Shown piece by piece: positions 34,411-43,305 of a stretch of DNA of 46,640 bases (positions within the stretch are counted from its first letter, which is position 1; each line of letters opens with the position of its first letter). The notes beneath the pieces were generated by a model. That model made no database searches and was not told the DNA's origin. It saw only the letters and a program-made list of their open reading frames with translations. The translations under genes were made by a program, and so were the position numbers. The DNA lies in assembly GCF_019127135.1 (NCBI RefSeq), contig NZ_JAHOEA010000032.1, forward strand, positions 1 through 46,640. Direction: 5' to 3'. The stretch comes from Segatella copri. Its GTDB lineage: Bacteria > Bacteroidota > Bacteroidia > Bacteroidales > Bacteroidaceae.

Positions 34411-36258
34411 ATGACGAAACAAGAGAATGAGGAGCGCTTGGCAAGGCTTAAGAACATCGTTTTAAGTATGCCGGAGAAGCCAGGAAGCTACCAATATTAC
34501 GACGAAAATCATACGATTATATATGTGGGAAAGGCGAAAAATCTGAAGAGAAGAGTATCTTCCTACTTCCATAAAGAGGTAGACAGATACAAGACAAAGG
34601 TGCTTGTTTCTAAGATTCACGACATATCTTATACGGTCGTAAACACAGAAGAAGACGCACTTTTGCTTGAAAACAGCCTGATCAAAAAGTATAATCCAAG
34701 ATACAATGTCCTGCTGAAAGACGGCAAGACATACCCTTCTATATGCGTAACAAACGAGTATTTTCCACGCATTTTCAAGACTCGCCATATCAATAAAAAA
34801 GTGGGAACTTTCTTCGGTCCTTACCCTCATATCGGCAGCATGTATGCTGTTTTAGAGGTCATCAAGAAGCTCTATAAACCCCGAACCTGCAGAATGCCTA
34901 TCACCAGAGAAGGCGTAGTTGAAGGCAGATACAAGCCGTGCCTGGAGTATCATATCCATAACTGCGGAGCACCCTGCATCAACAAGCAGAGCTATGAGGA
35001 ATATCAGGAAAACATGCGCCAGGCACGTGAAATTCTGAAGGGAAACACGCGGGAAGTAAGCAAATATCTCTACGATTTGATGATGAAAAATGCCGAACTT
35101 CTACGTTTTGAAATAGCCGAAGAATATAAGAAAAAGTACCAATTACTGGATGAATTCGAGGCAAAAAGCGAGGTAGTAAGTCACACTATTACGGATGTTG
35201 ATGTCTTTACTATCGTGAATGATGACGCCAACAAAAACGCCTTCATCAACTATATTCACGTAAAAAACGGCACCATCAACCAGAGCTTTACCTACGAGTA
35301 TAAGCGCAAGCTGGAGGAGAGCGACGAGGAACTTCTGATTACTGCCATTCCAGAAATCAGAGAGCGTTTCCACTCCACTTCGAAGGAGATAATCGTGCCC
35401 TTCGAAATGGAATGGAAGCTGAAAGATGCAACCTTCTTCGTACCCCAGAGAGGTGACAAAAAGCATCTTCTGGAGCTGTCGGAAATGAACTGCAAGCAGT
35501 ATAAATTCGACCGTCTGAAGCAGGCTGAAAAACTCAATCCGGAGCAGAAACAGACCCGATTGATGAAGGAATTGCAAGCCAAATTAAAGCTTCCGAAGAT
35601 GCCTTACCAGATAGAATGTTTCGATAATTCCAACATATCCGGTACAGATGCCGTGGCAGGATGTATTGTATATAAAGGTATGAAACCATCCAGAAAAGAC
35701 TATAGGAAATACAACATCAAGACGGTGGAAGGACCGGATGATTACGCATCCATGCAAGAGGTGGTAAGGCGCCGGTACAGTCGTATGATAGAGGAAGAAT
35801 CAGCACTTCCAGACCTCATTATTACCGATGGCGGAAAGGGTCAGATGGACGTCGTCAGAGAGGTTATTGTTGACGAATTACACCTGGATATCCCTATCGC
35901 AGGACTTGCAAAAGACGACCGTCACAGAACCAACGAACTCCTCTTCGGATTCCCTCCTCAAACCATCGCCCTACCACCCGAAAGTGAGCTGTTCAAGGTG
36001 CTGACACAGATACAGGATGAGGTGCACAGATACGCTATCACCTTCCATCGCGACAAACGCAGCAAGCATGCTCTGCACTCCGAATTAGACGATATCAAAG
36101 GCATCGGTCCGAAAGCTAGAGAAGCACTTCTGAGCAAGTTTAAGAGCGTGAAAAAGATGAAAGAAGCATCATTGGAACAACTTTCAGAGGTATTAGGCCC
36201 ACATAAGGCGGAAATTCTTGCAAAATATTTTGCAGAAAAAGGCGAGAATATGAAATAA
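34411..36258 (+). CDS. uvrC: Excinuclease ABC subunit C
   Basis: This 615-residue nuclease cuts both sides of a lesion in nucleotide excision repair. The N-terminal GIY-YIG domain is MPEKPGSYQYYDENHTIIYVG (15-35). A UVR-like region lies near 200-230, then the RNase H-like endonuclease (IECFDNSNISGTDAVAGCIV, near 405-424, and LIITDGGKGQMDVV). The C-terminus has helix-hairpin-helix motifs (DDIKGIGPKAREALLSKF). It is the third gene of the mnmG run. Confidence 0.96.
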   Translation: MTKQENEERLARLKNIVLSMPEKPGSYQYYDENHTIIYVGKAKNLKRRVSSYFHKEVDRYKTKVLVSKIHDISYTVVNTEEDALLLENSLIKKYNPRYNVLLKDGKTYPSICVTNEYFPRIFKTRHINKKVGTFFGPYPHIGSMYAVLEVIKKLYKPRTCRMPITREGVVEGRYKPCLEYHIHNCGAPCINKQSYEEYQENMRQAREILKGNTREVSKYLYDLMMKNAELLRFEIAEEYKKKYQLLDEFEAKSEVVSHTITDVDVFTIVNDDANKNAFINYIHVKNGTINQSFTYEYKRKLEESDEELLITAIPEIRERFHSTSKEIIVPFEMEWKLKDATFFVPQRGDKKHLLELSEMNCKQYKFDRLKQAEKLNPEQKQTRLMKELQAKLKLPKMPYQIECFDNSNISGTDAVAGCIVYKGMKPSRKDYRKYNIKTVEGPDDYASMQEVVRRRYSRMIEEESALPDLIITDGGKGQMDVVREVIVDELHLDIPIAGLAKDDRHRTNELLFGFPPQTIALPPESELFKVLTQIQDEVHRYAITFHRDKRSKHALHSELDDIKGIGPKAREALLSKFKSVKKMKEASLEQLSEVLGPHKAEILAKYFAEKGENMK

Positions 36259-36264
36259 AAGTTG

Positions 36265-36272
36265 TATATTTG
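36265..36272 (+). promoter_or_regulatory. -7 box upstream of dtd
   Basis: TATATTTG just after the uvrC stop; no TTG at the expected distance. It may give dtd and the genes after it a separate start. Confidence 0.5.
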
Positions 36273-36355
36273 CAGTTCAAACTATACTATATATAATATA
36301 TAAACAATAACAGGGATTGAACAGAACAAAGCATTCCATAAATGCTATTCATAAA

Positions 36356-36383
36356 GTTCTATGTTCATCATTCAAAGTTCAAA
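36356..36383. repeat. 28-bp heptanucleotide array before dtd
   Basis: Four units (GTTCTAT, GTTCATC, ATTCAAA, GTTCAAA) end 8 bp before the dtd start codon. This supports the start at 36392 rather than an upstream one. Confidence 0.7.
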
Positions 36384-36391
36384 GTAGTAAT

Positions 36392-36844
36392 ATGAGAATC
36401 GTAATACAGCGTGTCTCTCACGCCTCAGTTACCATAGAAGGAGAGGTTAAATCTGCCATCAGACAAGGCTATCTGATACTTCTGGGAATAGAGGAAAGCG
36501 ACACTTCAGAAGACGTAGACTGGCTGGTCAGAAAGGTAATCGGACTCCGTGTTTTCGACGACGAAAACCATGTTATGAACCGCTCCATCATGGATATAAA
36601 TGGTGAGATTCTGGTCATCAGCCAGTTCACCCTATTCGCCAGTTATAAGAAAGGAAACCGCCCAAGCTGGCTCAGAGCAGCCAAGCACGAAATCAGCGTT
36701 CCGCTCTATGAAGAGTTCTGCAAGAAGCTATCCGATGCACTCGGAAAGCCAGTAGGAACAGGCGAATTTGGTGCCGATATGAAGGTAGATTTACTGAACG
36801 ATGGACCGGTAACCATCATGATGGATACTCACAACAAGGAATAA
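36392..36844 (+). CDS. dtd: D-aminoacyl-tRNA deacylase
   Basis: This 150-residue enzyme removes D-amino acids wrongly loaded on tRNA. It begins MRIVIQRVSHASVTIEGE, with SQFTLFASYKKGNRPSW (about 77-93) and the C-terminal GTGEFGADMKVDLLNDGPVT. The start was chosen because the family begins here and the DNA upstream is a heptanucleotide repeat. Confidence 0.95.
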   Translation: MRIVIQRVSHASVTIEGEVKSAIRQGYLILLGIEESDTSEDVDWLVRKVIGLRVFDDENHVMNRSIMDINGEILVISQFTLFASYKKGNRPSWLRAAKHEISVPLYEEFCKKLSDALGKPVGTGEFGADMKVDLLNDGPVTIMMDTHNKE

Positions 36845-36893
36845 TGCCCTACCCTGAAAGAAAGGCATCTTTCCCCATAAAAGAATTAGGAAG

Positions 36894-37253
36894 ATGACAA
36901 TAAAAGAAGCACAAGAAGCTGTAGATCAGTGGATTAAAGAATATGGCGTACGCTATTTCAGCGAACTGACCAATATGGCTTGCCTCACGGAAGAAGTGGG
37001 CGAACTGGCACGCGTCATTGCCCGAACATACGGTGACCAGAGTTTTAAGAAAGGCGAGAAACCTAACTTGGGCGAAGAGATGGCCGATGTTCTATGGGTG
37101 CTTATCTGCTTGGCTAACCAGACAGGGGTTGACTTGACAGAAGAACTTCAGAAGAGTTTTGACAAGAAGACCAGAAGGGATTCAGAAAGACATAAAAACA
37201 ACCCAAAACTATCTGAGCATCAGGAAGATAAAGAACAAGATAACAAGAATTAA
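36894..37253 (+). CDS. MazG-like nucleotide pyrophosphohydrolase
   Basis: This 119-residue all-alpha NTP pyrophosphatase has the metal-binding pairs EEVGE (28-32) and EEMADVLW (62-69). The family hydrolyses non-canonical or damaged nucleoside triphosphates to monophosphates. The charged C-terminal tail (after about 100) is not part of the fold. It lies 49 bp after dtd and 54 bp before deoC. Confidence 0.88.
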   Translation: MTIKEAQEAVDQWIKEYGVRYFSELTNMACLTEEVGELARVIARTYGDQSFKKGEKPNLGEEMADVLWVLICLANQTGVDLTEELQKSFDKKTRRDSERHKNNPKLSEHQEDKEQDNKN

Positions 37254-37307
37254 AATTGCTATTCATATAAAAACTTAACTTTAATAATTATATAAATAAC
37301 ATTAAGT

Positions 37308-38243
37308 ATGAGCAGTATTAAAGAACAGGTTCTTGCACAGCAGGGACAGTATAAAGAGTCTGACGACAAGTATTTATCAGTTTTGAAGCAGTACAACTGC
37401 GACCTCAACGATGAGGAAGTAGCTGCTGCAGTAAAGAAGATTCTCGATGAGAAGGTAGCAGAGAACGAGACCATGGAGGTCAAGAAGTTCCTCTTCGGTA
37501 GCATCGAGTTGACTTCTCTCCATACAGAAGATACAGAAGAAAGTATCCTGAAGATGATTGAAAAGGTGAACCAGTTTGCCAAGGATTATCCTCAGCTTCC
37601 TCACGTAGCAACCGTATGTACCTACCCTAACTTTGCCGGTCTTATCAGCCAGAGTCTGGAGGTTGACGGCGTAGAAATCGCTGTAGTAAGCGGTAATTTC
37701 CCATCATCTCAGACCTTTATCGAGGTAAAGATCGCAGAAACCGCTATGGCTATCAAGGATGGTGCTACAGAGGTAGATATCGTAATGCCTGTAGGCAAGT
37801 TCTTCAGCGAAGATTACGAGGGCCTCTGCGATGATATTCAGGAACTCAAGGAAACATGCGGAGAGCATAAGATGAAGTGCATCCTGGAGACAGGCGACCT
37901 GAAGAATTGCAGCAACATCATGAAGGCTTCTATCCTCGCAATGTACTCAGGTTCAGACTATATCAAGACCTCAACAGGCAAGGAGAAGGTTTCTGCTACC
38001 CCAGAAGCAGCATACGTCATGTGCCAGGCAATCAAGGCATATTACGAGAAGACTGGTATCCAGATTGGCTTCAAGCCTGCAGGTGGTATCAATACCGTTC
38101 ATGATGCCGTAGTTTACTACACCATCGTGAAGGAAGTTTTGGGCGAGAAATGGCTGACCAACCAGTGGTTGCGCCTCGGCACATCACGCCTGACCAACCT
38201 CCTCTTGAGCGAAATACTTGGCAAGGAGATTAAATACTTCTAA
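37308..38243 (+). CDS. deoC: Deoxyribose-phosphate aldolase
   Basis: This 311-residue enzyme splits 2-deoxyribose 5-phosphate into glyceraldehyde 3-phosphate and acetaldehyde. The Schiff-base Lys is in DYIKTSTGKEKVSATPEAA, with EVDIVMPVG and ILETGDLK before it and FKPAGGINTVHDAV after. It is the longer form seen in Bacteroidota, with extra N-terminal residues (1 to about 60). It ends the mnmG run at a strong terminator. Confidence 0.95.
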   Translation: MSSIKEQVLAQQGQYKESDDKYLSVLKQYNCDLNDEEVAAAVKKILDEKVAENETMEVKKFLFGSIELTSLHTEDTEESILKMIEKVNQFAKDYPQLPHVATVCTYPNFAGLISQSLEVDGVEIAVVSGNFPSSQTFIEVKIAETAMAIKDGATEVDIVMPVGKFFSEDYEGLCDDIQELKETCGEHKMKCILETGDLKNCSNIMKASILAMYSGSDYIKTSTGKEKVSATPEAAYVMCQAIKAYYEKTGIQIGFKPAGGINTVHDAVVYYTIVKEVLGEKWLTNQWLRLGTSRLTNLLLSEILGKEIKYF

Positions 38244-38280
38244 AGAAAAGTAACTGGTTATCAACAGAATACAAAAACGC

Positions 38281-38315
38281 AAAGGGTTGATTCTCTCTGA
38301 GAACCAACCCTTTTT
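38281..38315. terminator. Bidirectional terminator between deoC and the polyprenyl synthetase gene
   Basis: AAAGGGTTGATTCTC pairs with GAGAACCAACCCTTT (one G-T pair) around a 3-nt loop, with T-tracts on both strands. It serves two convergent genes. Confidence 0.85.
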
Positions 38316-38342
38316 ATATTATGTTTTTCTGAAATTTTTATA

Positions 38343-39320
38343 TTAAGCTTTTCTTTCAATCACAAAATCCAGGTAAGCCTTCAAGGCATTGTATATATCC
38401 TTATCCTCTACATAAGTATCGAGGAAATTCATGGCTTCGGCATGGAAATCCCACATGCGCTTATCCGCATATTCAATACCTCCGTTTTCCTTTGTAAATG
38501 CCACTAACTGAGCTATTTCGTCTGCCGTAACAGTATGAGCCTTAACCTTTCTGGCAAGCTTCATCATCTCCTCATCACCGGTAGACTTCAAAGCATATAT
38601 TACAGGCAAAGTCAGTTTACCTTCAAGCATATCATTACCAGTAGGTTTACCTATCTCCTTGGAATCATAATAATCAAAGATATCATCACGGATCTGGAAG
38701 ATAATGCCCAAGTTCTGACCGAATCGCTTCGCCTCTTCAATCTGCAGTTCTGAAGCATTGGCAGACATCGCACCGATACCGGCACAAGCCTCAAAGAGAG
38801 CAGCCGTTTTCTGCTTAATCACCTGATAATAAATATCTTCCGATATCTCTTCATTACTGATACTATTGAGCTGAAGAATCTCACCATTAGACAGGATACG
38901 TCCCAACTCAGCAAGATAACGTACGATTTCTTCTGAATGCGAATAAGATACATGAAGCAAGGCGGTGGAAAGAATGAAATCGCCCACAAGCACAGCCACC
39001 TTATTATTATAAGTAGCATTCACACTAGCCTGTCCGCGGCGCTCTCCACTCTCATCTACCACATCATCATGTACCAGCGAAGCGGTATGAAGAAGTTCCA
39101 GACCTACCGCAGAATGCTGGGTAACACTGGAAACCTTTCCAAAATTACGTGCCATCAACAAGATGAGTATAGGGCGCATACGTTTTCCAGCGCGCTGACG
39201 GATATGATCGAGCACCTGGGAAAGGAGGCCATCGCTATGCATGAGAGACTTGTTGAACAAATCTATAAAATCTGCTAATTCTGCCTCTATAGGCAGCTTG
39301 ATAAGTGATAAATAGTCCAT
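38343..39320 (-). CDS. Polyprenyl diphosphate synthase (IspA/IspB family)
   Basis: This 325-residue trans-prenyltransferase has the first aspartate-rich motif in LVHDDVVDESGERRGQASVN (about 82-101) and the second in FQIRDDIFDYYD (about 208-219). RAGKRMRPIL (48-57) carries the substrate-binding Arg and Lys residues. Its length points to a long-chain product, for example a menaquinone side chain; this would link it to the frd complex, which uses menaquinol, but the chain length cannot be read here. It is divergent from polA. Confidence 0.92.
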   Translation of the reverse strand: MDYLSLIKLPIEAELADFIDLFNKSLMHSDGLLSQVLDHIRQRAGKRMRPILILLMARNFGKVSSVTQHSAVGLELLHTASLVHDDVVDESGERRGQASVNATYNNKVAVLVGDFILSTALLHVSYSHSEEIVRYLAELGRILSNGEILQLNSISNEEISEDIYYQVIKQKTAALFEACAGIGAMSANASELQIEEAKRFGQNLGIIFQIRDDIFDYYDSKEIGKPTGNDMLEGKLTLPVIYALKSTGDEEMMKLARKVKAHTVTADEIAQLVAFTKENGGIEYADKRMWDFHAEAMNFLDTYVEDKDIYNALKAYLDFVIERKA

Positions 39321-39359
39321 TATATGTGAGTAAATCTACTTAATTTCTGAAATTTGTTA

Positions 39360-39367
39360 CAAAATTA
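39360..39367 (-). promoter_or_regulatory. -7 box of the polyprenyl synthetase gene
   Basis: TAATTTTG on the minus strand, 40 bp before the start; the -33 element is weak. Confidence 0.55.
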
Positions 39368-39378
39368 ATCAATTCTTC

Positions 39379-39408
39379 TTGAAATATCGCATTTTTTTAG
39401 TAATTTTA
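39379..39408 (+). promoter_or_regulatory. Probable promoter of polA
   Basis: TTG (39379-39381), 19 nt, TAATTTTA (39401-39408). The last base departs from the consensus G. The leader would be very short (about 10-15 nt). Confidence 0.5.
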
Positions 39409-39427
39409 CACCACAAAAATGAATATT

Positions 39428-42190
39428 ATGGATAAATTGTTCCTTTTAGACGCGTATGCACTCATTTATAGGTCGTATTACGCCTTTATGAAAGCCCCTC
39501 GAATCAATTCGAAGGGACTCAATACTTCGTGTGTAATGGGGTTCTGCAATACCCTCAACGAGATACTTACCAAGGAGAAACCTACCCATATAGCGGTAGC
39601 TTTCGACCATGGCAAGACCTTCCGCCATGAAGCTTTTCCTGCATACAAAGCACAGCGTGAAGAGACACCGGAAGACATCAAACTCTCTGTACCAATCATC
39701 AAAAACATCCTGGAGGCTTACCATATCCCTATCCTGCAGGTAGATGGTTTCGAGGCAGATGATATCATCGGAACTGTTGCCTTGAAGGCGGGTGAAAAAG
39801 GCATAGAAACTTATATGCTCACGCCTGATAAGGATTATGCACAGCTGGTTCGTGACAATGTTTTCATGTTCCGTCCTCGTCATGGCGGCGGCTACGAAAA
39901 GTTGGGAGTGCAGGAAATTGAAGAGAAATACAATATCACTTCCCCACTCCAGGTTATCGACCTACTAGCTCTGATGGGCGACTCAGCTGATAACTTCCCA
40001 GGCTGTCCAGGTGTGGGAGAAAAGACTGCCATCAAACTCATCAACGAGTTCGGTAGCGTTGAAGGCCTCATCGAGAACTCTTCTCAGGTGAAAGGCAAGC
40101 TCCGCGAAAAAGTGGAGGGTGCAGTAGAAGATATCAGGATGTCAAAGTTCCTGGCAACCATCCGAACTGATGTTCCTGTAGAGATCAAGATGGAAGAATT
40201 GAAACGGGTAGAACCAGACAACACAAAATTGGATGAAATCTTCACCGAGTTGGAGTTTAAGTCGTTTGCCAACCGAGTTCTTAACAAACCTAAAAAGGTG
40301 CAAACAAAGCCTACAGGAGAACTCGATTTGTTTGGCGCACAGCCTGCCGATGGTCAGGAAGAGTCAAAAAAATCAAGTTTTGAGACCATTAAAACGACCG
40401 TTCACACATACAAACTCGTTGATTCAGAAGAAGATGCAAAAAAACTTCGTGACTATTTGTTTACATTCAAGATTCTCAGTCTAGACACAGAGACCACATC
40501 TACCGCTGCCATTTATGCAGAACTGGTAGGTTTGAGCTTTGCCGTAAAGGAGAAAGAGGCTTTCTACGTAGCAATTCCGGCAAATCGTGAAGAAGCCTTA
40601 AAAATCGTAAACATCTTCAAACCTCTCTACGAGAACCCGGAAATCTTGAAAGTGGGACAGAACATCAAATACGATTACGAGGTGTTGATGAACTACGGCA
40701 TAGAGATTCAGGGCAAGATGTTCGATACGATGCTCGCCCACTATCTCATCCAGCCAGAGCTCTACCACAACATGGATTACCTCGCCGAAGTGTTCCTCAA
40801 CTATCAGACCATCCACATCGAAGAGCTGATTGGTCCGAAGGGAAAGAACCAAAAGTCGATGCGCGATCTCGCCCCATCAGATATTTACGAATATGCTGCC
40901 GAAGATGCCGACATCACATTGAGATTGAAAAATGTGCTCGAACCGAAACTCAAAGAGATAGATTGTGAAGATCTGTTCTGGAATGTAGAAATGCCGCTGG
41001 TGCCGGTTCTCGCCCACATGGAGATGAACGGTGTGTGCATCGATACCGATACCCTGAAGGATACATCCGAGAAACTCACCAACCGTCTCAATGAGATTGA
41101 ACATCATATCTACGAGTTGGCAGGAGAATCGTTTAACATCGCTTCCCCACGCCAGGTTGGAGAAATTCTCTTCGGAAAGATGAAGATTGTAGAGAAGCCT
41201 AAGAAGACGAAGACGGGCCAGTACGTAACAAGCGAAGAAGTTCTTCAGCAGCTGCGCAGCAAGAGTCCAATCATCGATGAGATACTGAACTACAGAGGTT
41301 TAAAGAAACTTTTGGGAACCTACATAGATGCCCTTCCAAAGCTTATCAACCCTCGCACCGGTCACATTCATGCCTCTTTCAACCAAGCCATCACAGCCAC
41401 AGGACGTCTTTCTTCAAGTGATCCGAACCTGCAGAATATTCCTGTACGCGATGACGATGGTAAAGAGATACGCAGATGCTTCATCCCAGAACCAGGCTGC
41501 CTGTTCTTCTCTGCCGACTATTCACAGATAGAACTTCGCATCATGGCACACCTGAGCCAGGATCCGAACATGGTAGAAGCATTCCGCGAAGGCTCTGATA
41601 TTCATGCAGCTACAGCTGCCAAGATTTGGCATGAAGACATCAAAGAAGTAACAGATGCACAGCGCAAGAAGGCAAAAACAGCCAACTTCGGCATCATCTA
41701 CGGCATCACGACCTTCGGTCTTGCCCAGCGCATGAACATCGAAAACCGAGAGGCAAAGCAGATCATAGAAGACTACTTCCGCACCTTCCCTGGTGTTCAG
41801 GCTTACATGGAGAAGGCAAAGGAAATGGCAAGAGAGAAAGGATATGCCGAAACCCTCTTCCACCGCCGTCGCTACCTGCCAGACATCAACAGCAAGAATG
41901 GTACTGTACGAGGATTTGCCGAGCGCAATGCCATCAATGCCCCAATCCAGGGCTCTGAGGCAGACATCATCAAAGTGGCTATGATACGCATCTTCAACCG
42001 ATTCAGAGCAGAAGGCATCAGGAGCAAGATGATTATCCAGGTGCATGACGAGCTCAACTTCTCCGTATATCCGGAAGAGAAGGAAAAGGTAGAGAAGATT
42101 GTAGTAGAAGAGATGCAGAATGCCTACCAGCTCAGTGTGCCTCTGGTTGCTGATGCCGGATGGGGAAACAACTGGCTAGAAGCACATTAG
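39428..42190 (+). CDS. polA: DNA polymerase I
   Basis: This 920-residue protein has all three domains. The 5' nuclease spans about 1-285 (FEADDIIGTVA, GDSADNFPGCPGVGEKTA). The 3'-5' proofreading domain starts near 325 with its catalytic LSLDTETT (about 350-357), so proofreading looks active. The polymerase domain has FFSADYSQIELRI (motif A), KTANFGIIYGITTFGLA (motif B) and VHDELNF (motif C). An ATG three codons upstream (39419) is also possible. It is a single gene with its own terminator. Confidence 0.97.
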   Translation: MDKLFLLDAYALIYRSYYAFMKAPRINSKGLNTSCVMGFCNTLNEILTKEKPTHIAVAFDHGKTFRHEAFPAYKAQREETPEDIKLSVPIIKNILEAYHIPILQVDGFEADDIIGTVALKAGEKGIETYMLTPDKDYAQLVRDNVFMFRPRHGGGYEKLGVQEIEEKYNITSPLQVIDLLALMGDSADNFPGCPGVGEKTAIKLINEFGSVEGLIENSSQVKGKLREKVEGAVEDIRMSKFLATIRTDVPVEIKMEELKRVEPDNTKLDEIFTELEFKSFANRVLNKPKKVQTKPTGELDLFGAQPADGQEESKKSSFETIKTTVHTYKLVDSEEDAKKLRDYLFTFKILSLDTETTSTAAIYAELVGLSFAVKEKEAFYVAIPANREEALKIVNIFKPLYENPEILKVGQNIKYDYEVLMNYGIEIQGKMFDTMLAHYLIQPELYHNMDYLAEVFLNYQTIHIEELIGPKGKNQKSMRDLAPSDIYEYAAEDADITLRLKNVLEPKLKEIDCEDLFWNVEMPLVPVLAHMEMNGVCIDTDTLKDTSEKLTNRLNEIEHHIYELAGESFNIASPRQVGEILFGKMKIVEKPKKTKTGQYVTSEEVLQQLRSKSPIIDEILNYRGLKKLLGTYIDALPKLINPRTGHIHASFNQAITATGRLSSSDPNLQNIPVRDDDGKEIRRCFIPEPGCLFFSADYSQIELRIMAHLSQDPNMVEAFREGSDIHAATAAKIWHEDIKEVTDAQRKKAKTANFGIIYGITTFGLAQRMNIENREAKQIIEDYFRTFPGVQAYMEKAKEMAREKGYAETLFHRRRYLPDINSKNGTVRGFAERNAINAPIQGSEADIIKVAMIRIFNRFRAEGIRSKMIIQVHDELNFSVYPEEKEKVEKIVVEEMQNAYQLSVPLVADAGWGNNWLEAH

Positions 42191-42240
42191 AAAAACCAGA
42201 AGGCGGCCGCAGAAGCCGCAAGGCAACTTAAATACAAAGA

Positions 42241-42282
42241 AGCTCGCAAGATACCAAACAATCATCTTGCGAGCTTTTCTTT
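42241..42282 (+). terminator. Terminator of polA
   Basis: AGCTCGCAAGAT (42241-42252) pairs exactly with ATCTTGCGAGCT (42264-42275), followed by TTTCTTT. Confidence 0.9.
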
Positions 42283-42289
42283 TTCGAGA

Positions 42290-42305
42290 TGTTTCACATG
42301 AAACA
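42290..42305. promoter_or_regulatory. parS-like site with one mismatch
   Basis: TGTTTCACATGAAACA differs from parS only in the central CG step (CACATG for CACGTG). It lies 8 bp after the polA terminator. The centre is important for ParB, so binding is uncertain. Confidence 0.4.
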
Positions 42306-42428
42306 ATCAAATCTTCTATCAAAACACCAATAAAAAGACAAATAACTCCTTTATTCACAAGTACATCTAGAAATCTTTCTTTATTTAGATTAAAAAGGAT
42401 AATAAAATTATAATATTTTCAAATTTAT

Positions 42429-42459
42429 TTGGTTCTTACAGAAATAAAGTGTATATTTG
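42429..42459 (+). promoter_or_regulatory. Promoter of the rubredoxin-desulfoferrodoxin pair
   Basis: TTG (42429-42431), 20 nt, TATATTTG (42452-42459). The leader is about 85 nt. The interval 42191-42551 otherwise holds only the polA terminator and the parS-like site. Confidence 0.8.
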
Positions 42460-42551
42460 CATAGTAAATCAGAAAGATATGCAAACGCACCTGTCTGATT
42501 AAAAGTGAATAGATTACAGTAATCAATCAAATTAAGAAAGAAAGGAACATT

Positions 42552-42716
42552 ATGAAGAAATATGTTTGCGACGTGTGTGGTTGGATTTATGATCCAGAAG
42601 TAGGTGATCCAGAGGGCGGCATCGCTCCAGGTACAGCATTCGAAGACATCCCAGATGATTGGGTTTGCCCTCTTTGCGGAGTAGGCAAGGAAGATTTCAG
42701 CCCTGTAGAGGAATAA
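42552..42716 (+). CDS. Rubredoxin
   Basis: This 54-residue one-iron electron carrier begins [20 protein letters not shown]. Its two CxxCG pairs (YVCDVCG at 5-10 and [12 protein letters not shown] at 38-49) bind Fe(Cys)4. DDWVCPLCG is the classic signature. The gene stands 59 bp before desulfoferrodoxin, to which rubredoxin donates electrons in known anaerobes. Cotranscription is likely. Confidence 0.97.
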   Translation: MKKYVCDVCGWIYDPEVGDPEGGIAPGTAFEDIPDDWVCPLCGVGKEDFSPVEE

Positions 42717-42762
42717 TCTGAATGAAATGCCTGATATTCTGGCAACACATTCATAAAATAAT

Positions 42763-42768
42763 AGGAGG
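42763..42768 (+). promoter_or_regulatory. Shine-Dalgarno site of the desulfoferrodoxin gene
   Basis: AGGAGG lies 7 nt before the ATG at 42776. It selects this start over an upstream in-frame ATG at 42722. Confidence 0.75.
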
Positions 42769-42775
42769 AACCATT

Positions 42776-43165
42776 ATGACAAAGATTAGAGAAATCTACC
42801 GCTGCCAGATTTGTGGCAACGTAGTAGAAGTAGTAAACCCAGGAGCCGTGCTCAGTTGCTGTGGCGAACCGATGAAGCTGATGAAAGAAAACACCAGTGA
42901 TGGCGCCAAAGAGAAGCACGTGCCTGTGATAGAACCTATTGAGGGCGGCTATCGAGTAACAGTAGGAAGTGTGGAGCATCCGATGCTCCCAGAGCATTAC
43001 ATCCAGTGGATAGAGCTGCTCACCCCTACCGATGTGCTCCGCCATGAGTTGAAACCGGGCGAAAAGCCAGAGGCCATCTTCATGACAAATGCTGATGCCA
43101 AGGATGTTACGGCTCGCGAATACTGCAATCTCCACGGATTGTGGAAGGGGGTAATTGAAGGATAA
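42776..43165 (+). CDS. Desulfoferrodoxin (superoxide reductase, two-centre type)
   Basis: This 129-residue protein reduces superoxide to hydrogen peroxide without making oxygen. The N-terminal desulforedoxin-like centre uses YRCQICG and LSCCGEPM (four Cys). The catalytic Fe(His4Cys1) centre uses the His in [23 protein letters not shown] and the Cys and His in [11 protein letters not shown]. The Lys of EKHVP, known to assist catalysis, is present. It works with the rubredoxin encoded just upstream. A 59-bp exact copy of its 3' end occurs at the right edge of the window. Confidence 0.96.
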   Translation: MTKIREIYRCQICGNVVEVVNPGAVLSCCGEPMKLMKENTSDGAKEKHVPVIEPIEGGYRVTVGSVEHPMLPEHYIQWIELLTPTDVLRHELKPGEKPEAIFMTNADAKDVTAREYCNLHGLWKGVIEG

Positions 43166-43182
43166 AAACCATCATACCAACA

Positions 43183-43234
43183 AAAGGTCTCATGTTGTCT
43201 TCCCAATGTAGGGAATATGACGTGAGACCTTTTT
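43183..43234 (+). terminator. Terminator of the rubredoxin-desulfoferrodoxin pair
   Basis: AAAGGTCTCA (43183-43192) pairs with TGAGACCTTT (from 43223), with a T-tract after it. The long loop contains a small TCCC/GGGA stem. Confidence 0.8.
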
Positions 43235-43280
43235 AACTTTATTTACATCTCGTTTCTTACCACATTCGCCAGGAAATATC

Positions 43281-43288
43281 TATCTTTG
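43281..43288 (+). promoter_or_regulatory. -7 box of the exported protein pair
   Basis: TATCTTTG, 17 bp before the start codon; no good TTG at -33. Confidence 0.5.
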
Positions 43289-43305
43289 CAGACAAAACGC
43301 TATAG

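Noticed and set aside
38258..38266. DnaA-box-like TTATCAACA after deoC
   Set aside because: A single site with one mismatch and no cluster, so no support for oriC at this point.
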